A stretch of DNA of 11,182 nt. Origin: Temnopleurus reevesii. Taxonomy: Eukaryota > Echinodermata > Echinoidea > Temnopleuroida > Temnopleuridae. The stretch spans positions 28,657-39,838 of the forward strand of contig BQKZ01004362.1 in NCBI GenBank assembly GCA_036244855.1, written 5' to 3'. This document shows positions 7,431 to 11,182 of the stretch, in pieces (positions within the stretch are counted from its first letter, which is position 1; each line of letters opens with the position of its first letter). Position numbers and translations under genes: made by a program. A model generated the notes under the pieces. The model made no database searches and was not told where the DNA came from. It worked only from the letters and a program-made list of their open reading frames with translations.

Positions 7431-7448
7431 TGATGGCTGAAACCACCG
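7430..7448 (+). other. Candidate first coding exon with splice donor
   Basis: ATGATGGCTGAAACCACCG encodes MMAETT plus one base and runs straight into GTAAGA at 7449-7454, a near-ideal splice donor. The second ATG has G at +4, favourable for initiation. Upstream lies a CpG-richer segment with paired motifs. The exon would end in phase 1. No matching downstream exon was found: the AG at 11029-11030 would lead into a stop in this phase. The protein therefore cannot be identified and the call rests on start and donor shape alone. An identical copy lies at 8225-8243. Confidence 0.25.
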
Positions 7449-8015
7449 GTAAGACAATTGAAATGTTATTATTTTGGATAGAATCACCGTAATCCGTAAT
7501 TATCACAATAAAGTATCTCAGTACTTCATTCACGCGTTACAAGAACATTCGTATGCAGCTTCGTACTCGAGGACCGATTTTTTAAATGTTTTATTTGTTT
7601 TATTTCATAAAGTGATGGTGTATTTATTACGATAATAATAAGCCTAAACGGCACGTTTAGCATACAAAAATTCAATTTCATCAAGAGCAAATACTATCCT
7701 GTGATACTTGAAGTAAGTATCGTTTAACCAACCACATAGGCATTTTATTAAAAGTTGTACATGTACTCCGTGGGATGACCATCGTTTTATTTTTTGTTTT
7801 ATTTTTTACGCCAGTTCATCACATTTATAAATTTTTATACATTTTCTCTATCAATGCAAAAACACATATATATCCAAATGTACTAATTCATGTAGTGGCA
7901 GGATGTCATATTTGGGCTGTGAACGTCGATATTTTCTTTCATCGATAAAATCCAATCGCTTATGAACAAACATGACAAATGATAAACATTCAATACGATA
8001 TTGTGCCTATTTAAT

Positions 8016-8071
8016 GCCCCGGTTACATAGGACCCCGGAAGCAACACGATTCACCCCGACTCGTTGTTCTG
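8016..8071 (+). mobile_element. Truncated left half of foldback MITE
   Basis: This is the left arm and part of the loop of the element seen whole at 8811-8938, cut off by the n at 8072. The right arm is absent, so the truncation is probably technical. Confidence 0.75.
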
Positions 8072-8072
8072 N
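8072..8072. other. Single ambiguous base at the second repeat junction (probable contig join)
   Basis: The n separates the two 794-bp copies exactly. The left sequence stops in the loop of a 47-bp-arm palindrome, a structure known to interrupt sequencing and assembly. Confidence 0.75.
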
Positions 8073-8866
8073 ATGTATAGTCTCACCGATAGAGGGCGAA
8101 AACCATTAAACGGTCGTGAAATTGGTCTTACGCATGGTCTTACGTGACAATCGTACCGAGCGATGACCCACATACCTCGGAATTGGAAGAAAACTACATT
8201 TGCTGTTCCAAGCAATTACCGATAATGATGGCTGAAACCACCGGTAAGACAATTGAAATGTTATTATTTTGGATAGAATCACCGTAATCCGTAATTATCA
8301 CAATAAAGTATCTCAGTACTTCATTCACGCGTTACAAGAACATTCGTATGCAGCTTCGTACTCGAGGACCGATTTTTTAAATGTTTTATTTGTTTTATTT
8401 CATAAAGTGATGGTGTATTTATTACGATAATAATAAGCCTAAACGGCACGTTTAGCATACAAAAATTCAATTTCATCAAGAGCAAATACTATCCTGTGAT
8501 ACTTGAAGTAAGTATCGTTTAACCAACCACATAGGCATTTTATTAAAAGTTGTACATGTACTCCGTGGGATGACCATCGTTTTATTTTTTGTTTTATTTT
8601 TTACGCCAGTTCATCACATTTATAAATTTTTATACATTTTCTCTATCAATGCAAAAACACATATATATCCAAATGTACTAATTCATGTAGTGGCAGGATG
8701 TCATATTTGGGCTGTGAACGTCGATATTTTCTTTCATCGATAAAATCCAATCGCTTATGAACAAACATGACAAATGATAAACATTCAATACGATATTGTG
8801 CCTATTTAATGCCCCGGTTACATAGGACCCCGGAAGCAACACGATTCACCCCGACTCGTTGTTCTG
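8073..8866 (+). repeat. 794-bp direct repeat, copy 2
   Basis: This copy begins immediately after the n and reproduces 7278-8071 with one visible substitution. It then continues through the rest of the foldback element, which copy 1 lacks. The geometry is that of an unmerged overlap between contig ends. Confidence 0.97.
8225..8243 (+). other. Duplicate of the candidate first exon
   Basis: This is the counterpart of 7430-7448 inside the second 794-bp copy, identical in sequence and followed by the same GTAAGA donor. If the duplication is an assembly artefact, only one such exon exists. Confidence 0.22.
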
Positions 8867-8938
8867 AGGCAGTTAACTGCGAATTAACAGAGAGTCGGGG
8901 TGAATCGTGTTGCTTCCGGGGTCCTATGTGACCAGGGC
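8811..8938 (+). mobile_element. Foldback MITE, copy 1 (128 bp)
   Basis: The arms 8811-8857 and 8892-8938 are inverted complements at 45 of 47 positions, beginning GCCCCGGTTACATAGG and ending CCTATGTGACCAGGGC. The loop contains the 12-bp palindrome GCAGTTAACTGC (8869-8880). TTAA follows directly at 8939-8942, and TTAA lies one base outside the left arm at 8806-8809. A TTAA-targeting origin is therefore possible. No coding capacity is present. Confidence 0.85.
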
Positions 8939-9057
8939 TTAAATCAAATTCGCTTATTCGATGTAGCCTCTAGTATAATGTACATTTTCGAATGGCCTGT
9001 AGTTTGAAAGGAATGTAAGAACTGTTTCACTGCATGTATTGTTATACTATTTCTGTA
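8939..9057. other. Spacer between the two foldback MITEs
   Basis: AT-rich sequence with no visible gene or repeat. It lies between two inverted copies of the same element. Confidence 0.5.
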
Positions 9058-9185
9058 GCCCCGGTCATATAGGACCCCGGAAGCAACACGATTCACCCTG
9101 ACTCTTTGTTAATTCCCAGTTAACTGCCTCAGAACAACGAGTCGGGGTGAATCGTGTTGCTTCCGGGGTCCTATGTGACCGGGAC
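9058..9185 (-). mobile_element. Foldback MITE, copy 2, opposite orientation (128 bp)
   Basis: The arms 9058-9104 and 9139-9185 match at 44 of 47 positions. Judged by its loop, this copy is the reverse complement of the one at 8811-8938 with only a few substitutions. TTAA borders the right end (9186-9189), but TGTA borders the left, so the target duplication is decayed or was never exact. The two copies lie 119 bp apart and could themselves pair into a larger structure. Confidence 0.85.
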
Positions 9186-9465
9186 TTAAAACTGCGGATG
9201 ACTTTTAAACAAATATGTTGATGTTGTGAAAAACAATTCTTTCTGCTATATATTGTTGTCAATTATGTTCGCCCCGCACTGCTTATCGTTAAAATCTATT
9301 TTTTTTTAGCGTTTCATGGCATTTGTTTTCAAAAGTATCTCACATCTTGCGCAATGTGTTCGAGCAAATCAAACTATATAAGTGACCATCCTGCATATTT
9401 TTTTTCCTCGAAATTCCCTATACTCTTCTCATTATTAGCAGCATTATCAGAGATTGTCGATAATC
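9186..9465. other. AT-rich spacer
   Basis: Apart from the TATA-like sequence near 9374, no gene or repeat structure was found. Confidence 0.5.
9374..9382 (+). promoter_or_regulatory. TATA-box-like sequence
   Basis: CTATATAAG is close to the consensus TATA box and lies 84-92 bp upstream of the ATG of a 53-codon ORF. A second TATATAAAG lies inside that ORF near 9530. AT-rich DNA gives such matches by chance. Confidence 0.2.
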
Positions 9466-9627
9466 ATGGTCAAGCTACTTCAAACACAAACAATTAGACA
9501 CCACTTTACATTTGCATTACTAAATTTATATATAAAGCTGAGACCGCATGAGTCTGTGAAATTCGAACAAAACCTGACAGATTTCACAATACAAAACAAA
9601 TACACGACATTCAAGCAAGCTTGGTAA
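9466..9627 (+). other. Uncertain 53-codon ORF
   Basis: ATGG at 9466 (favourable G at +4) opens 53 codons to TAA at 9625-9627. The peptide starts MVKLLQTQTIRHHFTFALLN and has no cysteine, no clear signal peptide and no recognised domain. A TATA-like sequence upstream makes a small transcription unit conceivable. The length is within chance expectation for this composition, and no homology is recognised. Confidence 0.13.
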
Positions 9628-9722
9628 TATTGTCCCAGTTATTGTGCGTGCCGCGTACTATACTATAATATGAATATGATATTTACTTTTTTAAAAGCAA
9701 ATATTGATTAGTCCTCCACAAA

Positions 9723-9758
9723 CGGCCGAATCATTGTTATGATTAGAAGGTTCGGCCG
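9723..9758. repeat. Compound hairpin
   Basis: An inner stem AATCAT-TGTT-ATGATT (9729-9744) is enclosed by CGGCCG at 9723-9728 and CGGCCG at 9753-9758. The alternative outer pairing CGGCCGAA/TTCGGCCG gives 8 bp. It is CpG-bearing within AT-rich DNA, with no neighbouring gene to explain it. Confidence 0.5.
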
Positions 9759-10289
9759 AATTTCTAGTACGCTCTCAAGAACGTATTGAAAAAACATGAT
9801 AAGCGAGTCAAATTGGTATATTTCCAATAGTGAACACGTATGTCATGATATCGAGATTTTTAGCGATTCAGACTGGTGGCCAGGGGTGGAAGGAAGAACC
9901 ATTTACAGCAACATTACGATTTTCTATATATATTGCGATTTGGAGTATCAATTTCATTATAATTTTCATATTTTCTGTAAGAGTAGGCGTGCGAAGCTAC
10001 TCTTAATGTATTAGTTTTCATCATTATCATCATCCTTATTATCAAAGTTATTTATAGCCATATGCCCTACGTAAATATTTAACAATTCCCTCAATATTTC
10101 GCCGGTGTATTTGAGTCATAGTAATCTATGGGTTACTACTTTTGATTTTTACTCATGTTGAATACTCAATTTGTTCAAGCATTTGGACTGATATTCCAAA
10201 CGTTTCCTTTCATGATCAAATAACCATATTCACTACAATTCGAAAAACATTACATAACGAAGAAAACGATCTTTTAACCATTTTGCGTT
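9759..10289. other. AT-rich spacer, no supported gene
   Basis: The longest frame (9796-10014, 72 codons) is rich in aromatic and His residues but shows no recognisable motif. No repeat or RNA gene was found. Confidence 0.45.
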
Positions 10290-10400
10290 TTCAGTTCAGT
10301 TCAGTTCATTTTATTTCCACAAATCAATTAAAAACACAAGGTGCATGTAACAAAACAACCAAAATACATTTAAAAAAGTGAACCATAATAAAACAATCAA
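10290..10400 (-). mobile_element. 3' end of a non-LTR retroelement (tail with pentamer repeat)
   Basis: Read on the minus strand, the segment gives GGAAATAAAATGAACTGAAC followed by further CTGAA repeats: a polyadenylation-like AATAAA (10310-10315) and then a short pentanucleotide tail (10290-10308). Simple-repeat tails after a poly(A)-signal-like sequence are characteristic of some CR1/L2-type LINEs and their dependent SINEs in invertebrates. No reverse transcriptase frame is visible upstream on that strand, so this would be a 5'-truncated copy. The inner boundary is a guess. Confidence 0.4.
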
Positions 10401-10790
10401 TCAAAATGTGGCGGGGAATGACAAAGTCAAAAATGACCTATCTAGGCATTTCCCCTCAGAACAACTTAAATACATGTATAGAAGTGACAATGAAATATTA
10501 CTAACAATTATCATTGCTATAATATCAATAACAAAATACTTGTTTTATCTCATGCAATCGGGGTAGCTCGATAATTGTTCTTTTATCATATATATTCATA
10601 CATAATTATCTTTGTTTAGTTAATTGGTAAATGTTTGGCGGAGTTATAACTAAGTAAAAAGGGGCAAAGTTGATTGTTTGGGCAATACGCAAGTTTCGAT
10701 TTGCATATGTCGACGTGTAAGTTGAAGCATGTGTATACAGCATACACTTGTGCAACTGTGCATATAATACCATGAATACGTCAAAACAAA
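10401..10790. other. AT-rich spacer, possibly retroelement 3' UTR in part
   Basis: No coding frame is convincing on either strand. The part next to 10400 may belong to the untranslated tail of the minus-strand retroelement, which cannot be decided without related copies. Confidence 0.35.
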
Positions 10791-10791
10791 C

Positions 10792-10836
10792 ATACGTATT
10801 ATATATACGTATATACGTATATATACACGTATATAT
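10792..10836. repeat. TATACG microsatellite
   Basis: Irregular repeats of ATACGTAT/ATATACGT form a self-complementary, alternating purine-pyrimidine tract of about 45 bp. Confidence 0.85.
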
Positions 10837-10993
10837 TTTCGCGAATTCACACTGAATATCTAACCTTTCAACATAATAGCGAGTTGTTATTTTCACGTTT
10901 TGGAAGACTAATGTACACAAGTCTATGGACGTTTTAATGAGTTAAAATATTAGCGAATTCATGGTCATGGCCGTCGCGCAATTCGCGAAAATA
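10834..10993. repeat. Inverted repeat pair enclosing 132 bp
   Basis: TATTTTCGCGAATT (10834-10847) is the perfect inverse complement of AATTCGCGAAAATA (10980-10993). A further AGCGAATTC lies at about 10952-10960. The pair could be ends of a small foldback element. No target duplication was identified. Confidence 0.5.
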
Positions 10994-11068
10994 AAATAAT
11001 AATAATAACTAGAAACAACTGTGCTCACAGAGCACTAACATTGGCCAACAAACCCTGACCTTTGTGTC

Positions 11069-11182
11069 ATGAAATTTGACTTGTGTCCGAGTTGTGTATT
11101 GACACAAGGATGTGACAGTGGTTCTGATGACTACATTAAGTCACAATTGGACAAATTGTCTGTCATGAGAGGCAGTTTGAGT
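11069..11182 (+). CDS. Possible 5' part of a coding region, open at the window edge
   Basis: From the ATG at 11069 the frame is open for 38 codons to the last base of the window. The peptide starts MKFDLCPSCVLTQGCDSGSD and continues with an amphipathic, helix-like stretch. The CPSC plus a later Cys could be part of a small metal-binding or disulfide knuckle. The composition is more protein-like than most frames here, and the other frames in this segment are interrupted. The same frame reaches upstream only to a TAA at 11036-11038, with no acceptor AG in between, so the ATG is the likely start if coding. The start context is weak and the family is not recognised. Confidence 0.3.
   Translation, partial: MKFDLCPSCVLTQGCDSGSDDYIKSQLDKLSVMRGSLS

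Larger units (their letters stand above)
7278..8071 (+). repeat. 794-bp direct repeat, copy 1
   Basis: It matches 8073-8866 at a constant offset of 795 with no indels. One substitution was found by eye: G at 7387 against A at 8182. The copy ends at the base before the n, in the middle of a foldback element whose right half is missing here. Confidence 0.97.

Noticed and set aside
9796..10014. 72-codon plus-strand frame
   Set aside because: It is AT-rich and unusually heavy in Tyr, His and Ile, with no recognised family and no supporting signals. Chance is the simpler explanation.
10142..10566. Two consecutive plus-strand frames of 79 and 62 codons
   Set aside because: They overlap the minus-strand retroelement tail and its flank, so they are antisense shadows of non-coding sequence.

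Overview
This window looks like non-coding, repeat-rich nuclear DNA from an animal, most plausibly a marine invertebrate such as a sea urchin or another non-vertebrate deuterostome or mollusc-like genome. The grounds are low gene density, AT-rich sequence with G/C homopolymers, foldback elements, TTAA-flanked transposons, a (CTGAA)n-tailed non-LTR retroelement end and recurrent AGAGGGCGC motifs. There are no bacterial-style operons and no open frame that reads as a recognisable protein. The organism assignment is inference.

Layout: 1-473 is unique, with one doubtful open frame. 474-2191 and 2199-3857 are two copies of the same 1.7-kb tract. Each is a satellite-like array of roughly 150-bp monomers carrying a CGCTCGCTNCGCTCGCTC-type core, partly arranged as a 386-389 bp higher-order unit. 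The copies meet at a single n (2198). 3858-4200 holds a possible terminal exon. 4200-4551 is purine-rich repeat and a G tract. 4668-4752 is a cluster of short palindromes. 4762-5037 is a long-TIR non-autonomous element. 5404-5914 and 5919-6825 are two different TTAA-flanked elements that share the TTAA between them; the second has piggyBac-type ends. 6985-7070 is a GC-rich, hairpin-rich island. 7278-8071 and 8073-8866 are a near-identical 794-bp duplication, again meeting at a single n (8072). It contains a promoter-like segment, a short upstream ORF and a possible first coding exon with a consensus splice donor. 8811-8938 and 9058-9185 are two oppositely oriented copies of a 128-bp foldback MITE. 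9186-11182 is mostly featureless AT-rich DNA with a TATA box plus 53-codon ORF, hairpins, a retroelement 3' end on the minus strand, a TA/CG microsatellite and a frame still open at the window edge.

Two conclusions matter most. Both duplications have an n exactly at the join and probably reflect contig ends that were never merged, so the real locus may be about 2.5 kb shorter. The 5.4-9.2 kb stretch is a TTAA-element cluster that also carries CTCF-like and perfect RFX-like sites. No convincing complete gene is present, and no new multi-gene system is claimed.
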